DNA of 64,000 bases from Pseudomonas saxonica (lineage in GTDB: Bacteria > Pseudomonadota > Gammaproteobacteria > Pseudomonadales > Pseudomonadaceae), in assembly GCF_007858365.1 (NCBI RefSeq), contig NZ_VFIO01000002.1:248001-312000 (forward strand), written 5' to 3'. Made by a program: the position numbers and the translations under genes. Within the stretch, counting starts at the first letter, position 1. Each line of letters starts with the position of its first letter. Shown here in pieces: positions 48,132-56,636 of the stretch. The notes under the pieces were generated by a model. That model had not been told where the DNA came from. It ran no database searches and saw only the letters and a program-made list of their open reading frames with translations.

Positions 48132-48407
48132 ATGCCCGATCTAACCCTACAAAACCTCACCCCCTTCGGCCAAAGCTTTACGGGCGAACCCTTGTTCAGC
48201 GTTAACCCCGGTATCCCGATCAAGCTTGCGCTTGAGCTAAGCGCACAACTACTCGGCAGCGCAGCGGTATTGAGCGCAGAAAGCCAGCTCGCCTCCCCTC
48301 AAACCAGTCACAGCTTGACCTTCGCCAGCCTGCAGCTGGTTGAAATGAGTAAAGGGTTGATCGATGCCATGCTGGACAGCGTGGTGCAGGCTCAAAGCGT
48401 TAAATAA
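48132..48407 (+). CDS. DUF3077-like small protein
   Basis: A 91-residue protein of a type common in multiple copies in fluorescent pseudomonads. The middle (LFSVNPGIPIKLALELSAQLLGSA) matches the pattern of DUF3077 ('LF.V.pGv....AL..as.LL'), and the rest is a predicted helical hairpin. No enzyme motif, signal peptide or DNA-binding motif is visible. GGAG lies 7 bases before the ATG. Its 3' end overlaps the convergent HigA-like gene by 8 bases. Function is unknown. Confidence 0.7.
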   Translation: MPDLTLQNLTPFGQSFTGEPLFSVNPGIPIKLALELSAQLLGSAAVLSAESQLASPQTSHSLTFASLQLVEMSKGLIDAMLDSVVQAQSVK

Positions 48408-48801
48408 ACATATCCACAGGTACGTTGAAGTAATCGGCCAGCCAGCGAATTTGCCGTACGTTGAGCTGGCGTTTTCCGCTGAGAATTTCGGACACTACAG
48501 ACTGAGTGCCAACACCCGGCAGATCACTTTGGGTCAAGCCATGCTCTTGCATCACTGAACGCAGTACATCGACACCACTGGCCTTGGGCATCGGATGATG
48601 CGCCAGGTCATAGGCCTCAACCCAGTCGCCAATAATGTCCACCAGCCCCATTAATGGATGGATTTCGTCATCGCCTATCAGGTCGGTCAGTTCATCAAGG
48701 ACGACGACCAGCGCGTCGTAATCCGCCTCGGTTTTGGGTTTGCGCAGCAGCGGCGCTACAAATGGCCAGTGCTGTATAGCCTGTTCAATCTGTAAATTCA
48801 T
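48400..48801 (-). CDS. HigA-like helix-turn-helix protein without an adjacent toxin
   Basis: A 133-residue regulator of the HigA / COG5499 type. It has an N-terminal acidic helical region (residues 1-75) and a C-terminal XRE-type helix-turn-helix (about 78-128: VLRSVMQEHGLTQSDLPGVG, VVSEILSGKRQLNVRQIRWL). In HigBA systems the HigB toxin gene lies directly upstream, but the 230 bases up to trxC hold no complete toxin ORF. It may regulate itself or a distant gene. The ATG at 48801 is preferred to the 57-base longer reading because homology starts there and AAGGGA precedes it. Confidence 0.8.
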   Translation of the reverse strand: MNLQIEQAIQHWPFVAPLLRKPKTEADYDALVVVLDELTDLIGDDEIHPLMGLVDIIGDWVEAYDLAHHPMPKASGVDVLRSVMQEHGLTQSDLPGVGTQSVVSEILSGKRQLNVRQIRWLADYFNVPVDMFI

Positions 48802-49032
48802 GAGGTCATCCCTTCCATTTGCCCCTTGTAGATTAGACTCTAGGGTTAGATATCGCAATTCGCGATATTTACCTCTGACCTAAGTGTTTTAAATTCTGGC
48901 TTAACAGCCTAGCGACGGCGTTTGGCATAAGCGCCAGCCATGTATGAACAGATGCGTCACGCATCAGTGGCAGGTTGCGTAATGATCTGCTGAACTGCAC
49001 GCCATATAGAAACCGCTTTGATGGAGTGCGCC

Positions 49033-49473
49033 ATGACCGACCCGCTGCTGATCCCCTGCCCCCACTGCAACGGCCTGAACCGAATTCCTGCCGAGCGCGT
49101 GGGCGATCACCCCAAGTGCGGGCGCTGCAAAAACGAGGTGTTGCTGGCCAAGCCGTTTGATATGCGGCAAACCGACTACGCCAGTCAAATCAAGGGCGAC
49201 CTGCCGTTGTTGCTGGACGTGTGGGCCGAGTGGTGCGGGCCGTGCAAGGCGTTTGCGCCGGTGTTTGAGCAAGCTGCCAGCCAGTTACTGGGCAAATGCC
49301 GGCTGGCCAAGCTGGACAGTGAAGCCAATCAGCAATTGGCAACCCAACTGGGGATTCGCTCAATCCCCAGTTTGATTCTGTTCAAAAACGGCAAGGAGAT
49401 CGCTCGCCAAAGTGGCGCATTCCCGTTGCAGCAACTCAAGGCATGGCTGCAAAGCCACGGCGTGCAGGCTTAA
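49033..49473 (+). CDS. trxC: Thioredoxin 2 (zinc-binding) TrxC
   Basis: A 146-residue thioredoxin with an N-terminal zinc finger (CPHC near residue 8 and CGRC near 28) and a thioredoxin fold with the active site [11 protein letters not shown] near residue 67. It reduces cytosolic disulfides and is typically induced by oxidative stress. The ATG at 49033 is chosen for its GGAG 6 bases upstream; earlier in-frame starts (49018, 49021) would overlap that ribosome site. The stop overlaps the convergent ParA-type gene by 4 bases. Confidence 0.95.
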   Translation: MTDPLLIPCPHCNGLNRIPAERVGDHPKCGRCKNEVLLAKPFDMRQTDYASQIKGDLPLLLDVWAEWCGPCKAFAPVFEQAASQLLGKCRLAKLDSEANQQLATQLGIRSIPSLILFKNGKEIARQSGAFPLQQLKAWLQSHGVQA

Positions 49474-50243
49474 GCGTTCTGATCCAGGTAGTCGTGTAAC
49501 TCAACAAATTGTTGCGTCAGCTTGTGCCGCGGGTCGAAATACACCAGCGGCTGGCTGGCTTGGTGGGACTCGCGCATTTTCACCGAGCTGCTGAGGTACA
49601 CAGGCAAGACCGGCAACCCTTCGTTGATCAGTTCGTCCAGCATTTGCTGCGGCAGGCTGGCCCGCGACTGGAACTGGTTAACCACTATGCCCTCAACCAC
49701 CAGGTTTTCATTGTGGTCTTCTTTCAGCTCTTCGATTTCAGCCAGCAGGCCATACAGCGCTTGGCGCGAGAAACTGTCGCAATCAAAGGGAATCAATACA
49801 CGATCGCAGGCAATCAACGCCGATACCGCATAAAAGTTCAGCGCGGGCGGTGTATCGACGTAAATCCGGTCGTAATCTTCAGCCAGTTCATCCAGTAACT
49901 TACGCAGCTTGTTGATCTTGTGCTTGGCCTCAAGTTTGGGCTGCAGGTCCGCCAACTCGGCGGTGGCCGTGATGATGTGTAAGTTCTCGTAGGGGGTTTC
50001 GTAAATATCGACTCGATTCTTCTTGGAACCCACACTCGCCGACAGGCTGTGTTTAAAGAAATCGGCAATCCCCATCGGGATCTCGTCGCCGGTCAGGCCG
50101 GTGAGGTATTGGGTGGAGTTGGCCTGGGCGTCCAGGTCTACCAAGAGGGTTCGATACCCCTCACTGGCGCTGACCGCAGCCAGATTGCAAGCGATGCTGG
50201 ACTTGCCCACACCGCCTTTTTGATTGAACACCACGCGCCGCAT
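49470..50243 (-). CDS. ParA/Soj-family ATPase, no ParB partner nearby
   Basis: A 257-residue deviant-Walker ATPase. It begins [20 protein letters not shown] (Walker A with the signature lysine), then has [15 protein letters not shown] (Walker A') near residue 40 and [14 protein letters not shown] (Walker B) near 120. The ATG at 50243 follows GGAGG; a longer reading is not needed. Genes of this type without parB, beside trxC, occur in many pseudomonads and may position a cellular structure other than DNA. The chromosomal ParA lies near oriC and is not expected here. Confidence 0.9.
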   Translation of the reverse strand: MRRVVFNQKGGVGKSSIACNLAAVSASEGYRTLLVDLDAQANSTQYLTGLTGDEIPMGIADFFKHSLSASVGSKKNRVDIYETPYENLHIITATAELADLQPKLEAKHKINKLRKLLDELAEDYDRIYVDTPPALNFYAVSALIACDRVLIPFDCDSFSRQALYGLLAEIEELKEDHNENLVVEGIVVNQFQSRASLPQQMLDELINEGLPVLPVYLSSSVKMRESHQASQPLVYFDPRHKLTQQFVELHDYLDQNA

Positions 50244-50572
50244 TTCAAGACCTCCGTGTATCAATGAGTGCCCGAGTGTAGATGCCATTTGTGAAGCTTC
50301 GCTACCTTGCCCCGAAATGAACTACAGCTCTAGAGAACATATCGTCATTTTGGAAGTCATAAAGGCTACCCTGTAGCCCAATACTGGCAAAATGACAGCT
50401 ATTGCGTTCAGTCTCGTTTAAAAATCAGTATTAAACGGTAACGAGATGTTTGCTACGAGCCAACCGCACCGGGATAATGCCGGCACTTTTCAGGGTGCCG
50501 CCCTGGGTCCAGTGCCTGGATCGCGGCCTACCGCCACATCAAGGAAGCCCGCAAGGGCGGGATAACACTCCA
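50244..50572. other. Region between the ParA-type gene and the aryl polyene operon
   Basis: About 330 bases that must hold the promoters of both divergent units. The middle is AT-rich (50330-50440), and the last 100 bases are GC-rich. A 39-codon ORF (ATG at 50446, stop at 50563-50565) ends 7 bases before the first operon gene, but it lacks a convincing ribosome site, so it is not called as a gene. Confidence 0.4.
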
Positions 50573-51295
50573 GTGATTACCTTTAATATTGCCGCATGGC
50601 GCGCCTGGGCTCCGGGCCTCGAAAGCGTGGCCGCTTGGCAGGCCTGGAGCCAGCAACCCCGCCTACTCCCCGCCAGTGACAACGCCCCGGACGTGTCGTT
50701 TTTACCGGCGATGCAGCGCCGCCGCCTCAGCCGGTTGGCGCGCATGGCGTTTAGCGTCGGCTGGCCGCTAGCAGAAGGCCATGAAGCGTTGCCGCTGGTG
50801 TTTATTTCCCGTCACGGCGAAACACCGCGCACGTTCGACATCCTCAGCGATCTGGCCGCCGATCAGCCTTTGTCACCCACCCAATTCAGCCTTTCGGTGC
50901 ATAACGCGGTAATCGGCCTATGGTCGATCATGCGCGGCGAAACCAGCGAAATGACAGCCCTCGCTGCGGCGGGGGATGGCCTGGAACACGGTCTGATCGA
51001 AGCCTGCGCCCTGCTCAACGAGGGCGCGCCCGCTGTGCTGCTGGTGATCACCGAAGAACAGCCCCCTCACGCATATGCCCGCTGGGTCGATGATGTGCCC
51101 TTCCCTTACGCCGTGGGCCTGTTATTGACGCCCGGCACACAGTGGCAGCTGTCACTGAGTACAGGCTTGGGCGATGCGGCCAAAACCCCATGGCCTCACG
51201 CGTTGCAGTTGGTGCGTCATCTGCTCGATGAGCAAACGTGCTTTCAACACGCCTGGAAACACCGCGTCTGGAACTGGCAACGCAGTGGTGAGTAA
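50573..51295 (+). CDS. Beta-ketoacyl synthase-like chain-length factor, aryl polyene type
   Basis: A 240-residue protein corresponding to the short ketosynthase-like proteins that open many aryl polyene operons. It resembles only the N-terminal half of a ketosynthase. Typical features are SFLPAMQRRRLSRLARMAF and the SPTQFSLSVHNAVIGLWSI segment near residue 110, where the catalytic Cys of true ketosynthases is absent. It is therefore a structural or length-control partner rather than a condensing enzyme. GTG at 50573 is taken as start because homology begins at VITFNIAAWRAWAP; the ribosome site is weak. It overlaps the next gene by 8 bases. Confidence 0.8.
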   Translation: MITFNIAAWRAWAPGLESVAAWQAWSQQPRLLPASDNAPDVSFLPAMQRRRLSRLARMAFSVGWPLAEGHEALPLVFISRHGETPRTFDILSDLAADQPLSPTQFSLSVHNAVIGLWSIMRGETSEMTALAAAGDGLEHGLIEACALLNEGAPAVLLVITEEQPPHAYARWVDDVPFPYAVGLLLTPGTQWQLSLSTGLGDAAKTPWPHALQLVRHLLDEQTCFQHAWKHRVWNWQRSGE

Positions 51296-52094
51296 TCGCC
51301 GCGACGCTTACTACTGGCGCCTGATCGCCACCGGGCTGAGTTTTGTGCTGTTCGGCTTCGGTGGACTGTGCCTGCGGCTTATCGTTTTTCCGGTGCTGGG
51401 GTGCTTGCCGGGGGGCGCCGTTCGCCGGCGCGAGCGGGCCAGAGCCACGGTCAGTCGCTTGTTCTGGCTATTTATTCGCAGCATGGCGCGCATGGGCGTG
51501 CTCACCTATGAGGTACAAGGTGCTGAACGCCTGGGGCGCCCCGGTCAAATGATCATCGCCAACCACCCGTCACTGATCGATGTGGTGTTTTTGATTGGTC
51601 TGGTGCGCAACGCCAATTGCGTGGTCAAACAAAGCCTTTGGCAAAACCCGTTCACTCGCAGCCCCGTGCGTGCCACGCAATACATCAGCAATGACGGCAG
51701 CGTCGATATGCTCGACACCGCAGCTGGCGCCCTGCGCGAAGGCCAGACGCTGATCATTTTCCCTGAAGGCACCCGCACACAACCGGGGCTAGCGCCTGCC
51801 TTTCATCGCGGCGCGGCCTCCATTGCTCTGCGCGGTGCGAAGATTCTCACCCCGGTTGTGATCAAGGTCAGCCCTACCACGCTGACCAAAGCCGAACCCT
51901 GGTACCGCATTCCCGATCGTCGCGTGCACTTCAGTTTTCAGGTCGGCGCCGATATAGATCCAAACACCTTTACCGCGCTTGGCCCGCCGCCCAAAGCTTC
52001 GCGCCTGCTCAATGACTTCGTGCATGACTACTTTATTAAGGAACTCGCCACAGATGAGCGATCTGAACACGCAAATCAAACAACTGATCATTGA
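51288..52094 (+). CDS. Lysophospholipid acyltransferase family protein (PlsC-like), aryl polyene operon
   Basis: A 268-residue acyltransferase with an N-terminal hydrophobic anchor (about residues 10-40). The PlsC motifs are NHPSLIDVVFL (HX4D) near residue 92 and FPEGTRTQPG near 165. It should acylate a glycerol-phosphate-like or sugar acceptor at the inner membrane; in aryl polyene clusters such enzymes help build the lipid to which the polyene is esterified. The GTG at 51288 is the likely start; GTG at 51285 is equally possible. It overlaps the following acyl carrier protein gene by 41 bases. Confidence 0.85.
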   Translation: MSNRRDAYYWRLIATGLSFVLFGFGGLCLRLIVFPVLGCLPGGAVRRRERARATVSRLFWLFIRSMARMGVLTYEVQGAERLGRPGQMIIANHPSLIDVVFLIGLVRNANCVVKQSLWQNPFTRSPVRATQYISNDGSVDMLDTAAGALREGQTLIIFPEGTRTQPGLAPAFHRGAASIALRGAKILTPVVIKVSPTTLTKAEPWYRIPDRRVHFSFQVGADIDPNTFTALGPPPKASRLLNDFVHDYFIKELATDERSEHANQTTDH

Positions 52095-52314
52095 CGCCCT
52101 GGGCCTTGAAGACATCAGCGTCAATGACATTGACGACCAGCAAACCCTGTTTGGTGAAGGCTTGGGGCTGGACTCGGTCGACGCGCTTGAGTTGGGCCTG
52201 GCCATCCAGAAAACCTACGGCATCAAAATAGACGCCGACGCTAAAGACACCCGCAATCACTTTTCCAACGTGGCCAGCCTTGCGGCTTTCGTCACGGCCA
52301 AACAGGCAGCCTGA
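52054..52314 (+). CDS. Acyl carrier protein 1 of the aryl polyene operon
   Basis: An 86-residue acyl carrier protein. The phosphopantetheine serine is Ser41 in GLGLDSVDALELG. It carries the growing aryl polyene chain or the starter as thioester. The start lies inside the preceding acyltransferase gene with AAGGA upstream, and the next carrier protein gene begins 10 bases after its stop. Two carrier proteins in tandem are typical of aryl polyene clusters. Confidence 0.92.
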   Translation: MSDLNTQIKQLIIDALGLEDISVNDIDDQQTLFGEGLGLDSVDALELGLAIQKTYGIKIDADAKDTRNHFSNVASLAAFVTAKQAA

Positions 52315-52323
52315 GACCGAACC

Positions 52324-52578
52324 ATGCAAACCCGTGACGACATTTTCAACACCCTGCGTACCGCACTGGTCGAGCTCTTCGAGCTGGAACCCGAGCGCGT
52401 CACCCTCGACGCCAACCTGTATCAAGATCTGGAAATCGACAGCATCGACGCTGTAGACCTGATCGACCATATCAAACGTAAAACCGGCAAGAAAATCGCC
52501 GCTGAAGAATTCAAATCGGTGCGTACCGTCAATGATGTGGTGGAGGCGGTCTACCGTCTGGTTCATCCCGTCGAATGA
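52324..52578 (+). CDS. Acyl carrier protein 2 of the aryl polyene operon
   Basis: An 84-residue acyl carrier protein with Ser40 in LYQDLEIDSIDAVDLIDHI, the phosphopantetheine site. It differs clearly from the first carrier protein, so the two probably serve different partners (starter loading and elongation in described aryl polyene systems). The stop overlaps the start of the membrane protein gene by four bases (ATGA). Confidence 0.92.
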   Translation: MQTRDDIFNTLRTALVELFELEPERVTLDANLYQDLEIDSIDAVDLIDHIKRKTGKKIAAEEFKSVRTVNDVVEAVYRLVHPVE

Positions 52579-53120
52579 GCCGACTGATCAGCCTTGGCCT
52601 GTTATTGGCCGGCGTGCTGTACCCCTTTGCGGTGTATTTCGGCATGGCCCATTTTGCGCCGTGGCAATTCGCGCTGCTGCTCGGCGGCCTGTGGCTGGCC
52701 CGCGCCCTGACGGGCGAGCGACGTCCCGGTGGCCTGTGGATGGCGGTGGTCGCGCTGGTGTTTTGCGGGCTATTGGCAGTGTTCAACAGCCCCGCTTTGC
52801 TGCGTTGGTACCCGGTGCTGATCAGCGGCTTCATGCTGTGTCTGTTCGGCCTTAGCCTGCGTTTAGGCCCGCCGATCATTGAGCGCCTGGCACGCTTGCG
52901 CGAGCCGGTGCTGCCCGACATTGCGATTGTTTATACACGGCAGGTGACCAAAGTCTGGTGCCTGTTTTTCCTGCTCAACGGGCTGGTCGCGGCCAGCTTG
53001 ACCCTATGGGCACCGCTGAGTTGGTGGACGCTGTACAACGGCCTGATCGCCTACGGGTTGATGGGGCTGCTGTTTGCCATTGAATGGCTGATACGGCAAC
53101 AGGTAAGAGGCCGGGCATGA
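52575..53120 (+). CDS. Membrane protein of the COG4648 type, aryl polyene operon
   Basis: A 181-residue integral membrane protein with about five hydrophobic helices (residues 5-25, 28-45, 55-72, 77-95 and 130-172) and conserved polar bits such as LPDIAIVYTRQVTKVWC near 112-128. It is found as a fixed member of aryl polyene operons next to the ligase gene. The biochemical role is unknown. It is joined to both neighbours by four-base ATGA overlaps. Confidence 0.85.
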   Translation: MSRLISLGLLLAGVLYPFAVYFGMAHFAPWQFALLLGGLWLARALTGERRPGGLWMAVVALVFCGLLAVFNSPALLRWYPVLISGFMLCLFGLSLRLGPPIIERLARLREPVLPDIAIVYTRQVTKVWCLFFLLNGLVAASLTLWAPLSWWTLYNGLIAYGLMGLLFAIEWLIRQQVRGRA

Positions 53121-54787
53121 ATTGGATAAAACTTGAGCACCTGGTGCTGAAAGGGCACGCAGACCGCCCAGTGACATTTGATCCGGTACTGGATCACCGT
53201 CAGCTGTGCGAACAGGCTCTGTGTCTGGCAGGCGGCCTGCATCGGCGCAAAATACAACAGGTGGCCATCCACCTGGATGACGCCGCTGAGCTGGCGATTG
53301 CCTTGCTGGGCGCCTGGCGAGCCGGTGTCAGCGTGCTATTGCCCGCCGACCTGCAAGCACAAACCCGCCAACGCTGGGACGCGCAGGTTGACCTGTGGAT
53401 AACGTCAACGGTTGAACTGGAGGCGCTGTACGAAGCGCCACTGGGTGGCGCAGAGCTGGATCTGGACAGCTGCCACCTGAGCCTGTGTACGTCCGGTTCC
53501 AGCGGCGAGCCCAAGCGCATCGACAAAACCCTGCGCCAGATGGCCAATGAAGTTCAAGCATTGGAACAGCTGTGGGGGGCTGAACTGGGTTCTGCCTGCA
53601 TCATCGCCAGCGTGGCGGCGCAGCACATATACGGGCTGTTGTTCCGCGTGTTGTGGCCGCTGTGTGCGGGCCGCAGTTTTGTGCGCAACCAATTGGCCTT
53701 CCCTGAAGACATGCAGCGTGTCAGCCGTGAACACCATTCATTTGCGTGGGTCGCAAGCCCTGCCATGCTCAAGCGAATGGCTGACAACCTCGACTGGTCA
53801 GCCTTGAGTGCCGTGCAACGTGTGTTTTCCTCCGGCGGCGCGTTACCTCCCGAGGCGGCACAGGCTTTACACACCCGTTTGGGGCAATGGCCGACTGAAA
53901 TTTTCGGCAGCTCCGAAACCGGTGGCATTGCCTGGCGCCAGGGGCACAACCTGTGGCAGCCCTTTGCCGATGTGCAGCTGAGCCAAAGCGAAGACGGCGC
54001 CCTGCGTATCGCCTCTGCCTATTTGCCTGTCGGTCATGTTGAGCTCACAGCAGATGCTGCCCGTATTGAGGCTGACGGGCGCTTCGAGTTACTCGGGCGC
54101 CTTGACCGTATCGTCAAACTGGAAGAAAAACGCATCTCCCTGCCGATGCTGGAACTCGCGCTGGCCAACCACCCATGGGTGGCCGAAGCCCGATTGGGCG
54201 TTGTTCATGAAAACCGTGCCTCGCTGGGCGCGCTGCTCGTGCTCAGCGACAGCGGTCTGTTTGCCCTGCGCGAGCACGGTCGCCGGGCGCTGACTCAAGC
54301 CTTGCGCCAGCATTTGAGCGAACACTGCGAAGCCTTGGCCTTGCCACGTCGCTGGCGCTTGCTGCGCTGTTTGCCGCTTAACAGCCAGGGCAAGCTGCCT
54401 CAGGCGCAGGTCGATGCCTTACTGCTCGCACCACGGCCCAAACAGCCCGAAGTGATGAGCCAGCGTGAAGACCAGGGCCAATGGACGCTCAACCTGTCGA
54501 TCCCGCCGGATCTGGCCTATTTCAGTGGCCACTTCCCCAAAACCCCGGTATTGCCGGGCGTGGTGCAAGTGGAATGGGCAATGGCTCTGGGCCAACAGTG
54601 GCTCGACCTGCCGCCGCGTTTTGCCGGGATGGAAGTGCTCAAGTTTCAGCAATTGGTACGTCCCGGCGACGCCATTGAACTGACCCTGCGCTTTGACCGC
54701 GAGCGCAGCAAGTTGCACTTCGCTTATCGCAACGCCACGGCGTCGTGCGCCAGCGGCCGTATCGTGCTGGAGGCTCGCTGTGGATAA
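53117..54787 (+). CDS. AMP-ligase fused to ApeI-type dehydratase, aryl polyene operon
   Basis: A 556-residue fusion. Residues 1-450 are an acyl/aryl-AMP ligase with the phosphate loop [16 protein letters not shown] near 124, [12 protein letters not shown] near 275 and the hinge/[15 protein letters not shown] region near 330. Residues about 458-556 are a hotdog-fold dehydratase with [19 protein letters not shown] near 470, the FabZ/ApeI signature, which contains the catalytic His. The enzyme would load the aryl starter onto a carrier protein and dehydrate 3-hydroxyacyl intermediates. It starts with an ATGA overlap. A MITE-like repeat follows directly. Confidence 0.9.
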   Translation: MNWIKLEHLVLKGHADRPVTFDPVLDHRQLCEQALCLAGGLHRRKIQQVAIHLDDAAELAIALLGAWRAGVSVLLPADLQAQTRQRWDAQVDLWITSTVELEALYEAPLGGAELDLDSCHLSLCTSGSSGEPKRIDKTLRQMANEVQALEQLWGAELGSACIIASVAAQHIYGLLFRVLWPLCAGRSFVRNQLAFPEDMQRVSREHHSFAWVASPAMLKRMADNLDWSALSAVQRVFSSGGALPPEAAQALHTRLGQWPTEIFGSSETGGIAWRQGHNLWQPFADVQLSQSEDGALRIASAYLPVGHVELTADAARIEADGRFELLGRLDRIVKLEEKRISLPMLELALANHPWVAEARLGVVHENRASLGALLVLSDSGLFALREHGRRALTQALRQHLSEHCEALALPRRWRLLRCLPLNSQGKLPQAQVDALLLAPRPKQPEVMSQREDQGQWTLNLSIPPDLAYFSGHFPKTPVLPGVVQVEWAMALGQQWLDLPPRFAGMEVLKFQQLVRPGDAIELTLRFDRERSKLHFAYRNATASCASGRIVLEARCG

Positions 54788-54802
54788 CATTCACCACCTA
54801 CC

Positions 54803-54934
54803 CGTAGCAGCTGCCGAAGGCTGCGTTCGGTTGCGAAGCAATCGTGTACCGACTTGCACGACTTCCCTGATAAACCGAGGCGCCGGACTTTACGGCGGCT
54901 ACGCCCCCGAACGCAGCCTTCGGCAGCTGCTACG
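54803..54934. repeat. MITE-like repeat, copy C, inside the aryl polyene operon
   Basis: A 132-base element with nearly perfect terminal inverted repeats: the left end CGTAGCAGCTGCCGAAGGCT matches the complement of the right end, AGCCTTCGGCAGCTGCTACG, exactly over 20 bases. It is the same family as 30277-30409 and 43852-43990. It is the only sizeable gap (179 bases) in the otherwise overlapping operon, and it lies between the ligase fusion and the glycosyltransferase gene. Confidence 0.85.
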
Positions 54935-54966
54935 CAACGTTCGTAACAGCCTGAAGGGCTCTGCCC

Positions 54967-55701
54967 ATGCATAACCCTTGCGCTGTCATCCCGGTGTACA
55001 ACCATGAAACCGCTGTGCCGGCCGTGGTCGATGCCCTGCTCGCCGCGGGCTTGCCTTGCGTGTTGGTGGACGACGCCAGCAGCCCCGCCTGCGCAGCGGT
55101 CCTCGAACAGTTGGCTCAGGGCGAAAACATCCACCTCATCCGTCTGGCCGTCAATCAGGGCAAGGGTGGCGCGGTCATGGCCGGGCTGCGCGAAGCCGCG
55201 CGCCTGGGCTTTACCCACGCACTGCAAGTGGACGCCGACGGTCAACACGACTTGCGCGACGTTGCCACCTTTATCCAGGTGTCGCAGCACCACCCCGAGG
55301 CGCTGGTGTGCGGCTATCCGCAGTACGACGCCAGCGTGCCAAAAGGTCGTTTATATGCCCGTTACCTGACCCACGTGTGGGTGTGGATCAACAGCCTGTC
55401 GTTGCAGATTCCCGACTCCATGTGCGGCTTTCGCGTGTACCCGCTGGCGCCGACGCTGGCGCTGATCAACTCGGTCACGCTGGGCAAACGCATGGATTTC
55501 GACCCCGAAATTCTGGTGCGACTGACCTGGCGCAACCAGCCCATGCGCTGGCTGCCAACCCGCGTTCATTACCCGCAGGACGGCCTCTCGCATTTTCGTC
55601 TATGGCATGACAACGCGCTGATCAGCAGCATGCACACCAAGCTGTTCTTCGGCATGTTGGTGCGTCTGCCCGCCATTCTCTGGAGGCGCTGGCAGGCATG
55701 A
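54967..55701 (+). CDS. Family 2 glycosyltransferase, aryl polyene operon
   Basis: A 244-residue GT-A-fold glycosyltransferase of family GT2 (dolichol-phosphate-mannose-synthase-like). It has AVIPVYNHETAVPAVVDAL at the start, LVDDASSPACAAVLE near 37, and the metal/nucleotide site LQVDADGQHDLRD near 90. It lacks C-terminal membrane helices. In aryl polyene clusters it is thought to add a sugar to the lipid anchor of the polyene. The ATG at 54967 lies 32 bases after the repeat. The stop overlaps the next start (ATGA). Confidence 0.88.
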   Translation: MHNPCAVIPVYNHETAVPAVVDALLAAGLPCVLVDDASSPACAAVLEQLAQGENIHLIRLAVNQGKGGAVMAGLREAARLGFTHALQVDADGQHDLRDVATFIQVSQHHPEALVCGYPQYDASVPKGRLYARYLTHVWVWINSLSLQIPDSMCGFRVYPLAPTLALINSVTLGKRMDFDPEILVRLTWRNQPMRWLPTRVHYPQDGLSHFRLWHDNALISSMHTKLFFGMLVRLPAILWRRWQA

Positions 55702-56636
55702 GCGAACCTCGACAACATTGGGCCAATCACAAGGAACGCGGCAGTTTGCGGCTGATGCAACTCACTGCATTCGGCGTCAAATTACTCGGACGGCGCCTGC
55801 TCAGCCCGGTGCTGTACGGCATCGTGCTGTACTTCTTTGTCTTCGGTGGCCGTGCCCGGCGCAGCATTGGGCAGTATCAGCAACGGTTGGCCGACTGGAG
55901 CGGGCAAAGCGCCCTGCGCCCGACCCGCCGCCGGGTATTCAGCCAGTTCATGGCCTTTGCCGACGCCTTGCTCGACAAGCTCGACGTGTGGAACGGCCGC
56001 CTCAAGATCGAAGACATCGACATCATCGACCCGGCCCTGCTGCGCAATCACTTACGCGCTGAGCGCGGGCAGATGCTGGTGGGTGCTCATCTGGGCAATC
56101 TTGAGGTGTGCCGCGCCCTCGCCGAGCTGGGCGAAAAAGTCACCATGAACGTGCTGGTTCACACCAAACACGCTGAACAATTCAATCGCCTGCTGGGCGA
56201 AGCCGGGGCCAGCCATTTACGCCTGATTCAAGTCAGCGAGCTCAACCCCGCCGTCATGCTGCAACTCAACCAGCGCCTGGAAAACGGCGAGTGGCTGGCG
56301 ATTGCCGGTGACCGCGTGCCCCTGCAAGGTGGGCGTCAGGTGCGAGTCGATTTTCTCGGCCAGCCAGCCGCCTTTCCGCAAGGCCCGTGGCTGTTGGCCG
56401 GGCTACTCAAGTGCCCGGTCAATCTGTTGTTTTGTCTGAAACGCGAAGGTCGTTACCGAGTCATCCTCGAACCCTTCGCAGAGGCCGTCGTGTGGCGGCG
56501 CAGCGACCGCGAACAGGTCATTGCCCATTGGGCTGGCCGCTACGCCGAACGGCTCGGGCATTACTGCCTTGAAGCGCCGCAACAATGGTTTAACTTTTAC
56601 CCTTTCTGGAAGACCGATGACGACGCATCCGCATGA
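55698..56636 (+). CDS. LpxL-like lysophospholipid acyltransferase, aryl polyene operon
   Basis: A 312-residue acyltransferase of the LpxL/HtrB superfamily with an N-terminal membrane anchor (LLSPVLYGIVLYFFVFGG, residues 34-51). The catalytic GAHLGNLEVCR (HX4E type) lies near 134, and GDRVPLQGGRQVRVDFLG near 203. It probably transfers an acyl or polyene chain from carrier protein to a membrane lipid. The operon therefore has two acyltransferases of different families. The last 20 bases overlap the ammonia-lyase start. Confidence 0.88.
   Translation: MSEPRQHWANHKERGSLRLMQLTAFGVKLLGRRLLSPVLYGIVLYFFVFGGRARRSIGQYQQRLADWSGQSALRPTRRRVFSQFMAFADALLDKLDVWNGRLKIEDIDIIDPALLRNHLRAERGQMLVGAHLGNLEVCRALAELGEKVTMNVLVHTKHAEQFNRLLGEAGASHLRLIQVSELNPAVMLQLNQRLENGEWLAIAGDRVPLQGGRQVRVDFLGQPAAFPQGPWLLAGLLKCPVNLLFCLKREGRYRVILEPFAEAVVWRRSDREQVIAHWAGRYAERLGHYCLEAPQQWFNFYPFWKTDDDASA

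Noticed and set aside
48859..49032. A remnant of a HigB toxin upstream of the HigA-like gene
   Set aside because: Short open stretches exist on the minus strand, but none shows the HigB/RelE pattern, and all are interrupted or lack a start.
50446..50565. A 39-codon ORF just before the aryl polyene operon, a possible leader peptide
   Set aside because: No good ribosome binding site and no attenuator-like codon run. The GC-rich composition makes a chance ORF likely.
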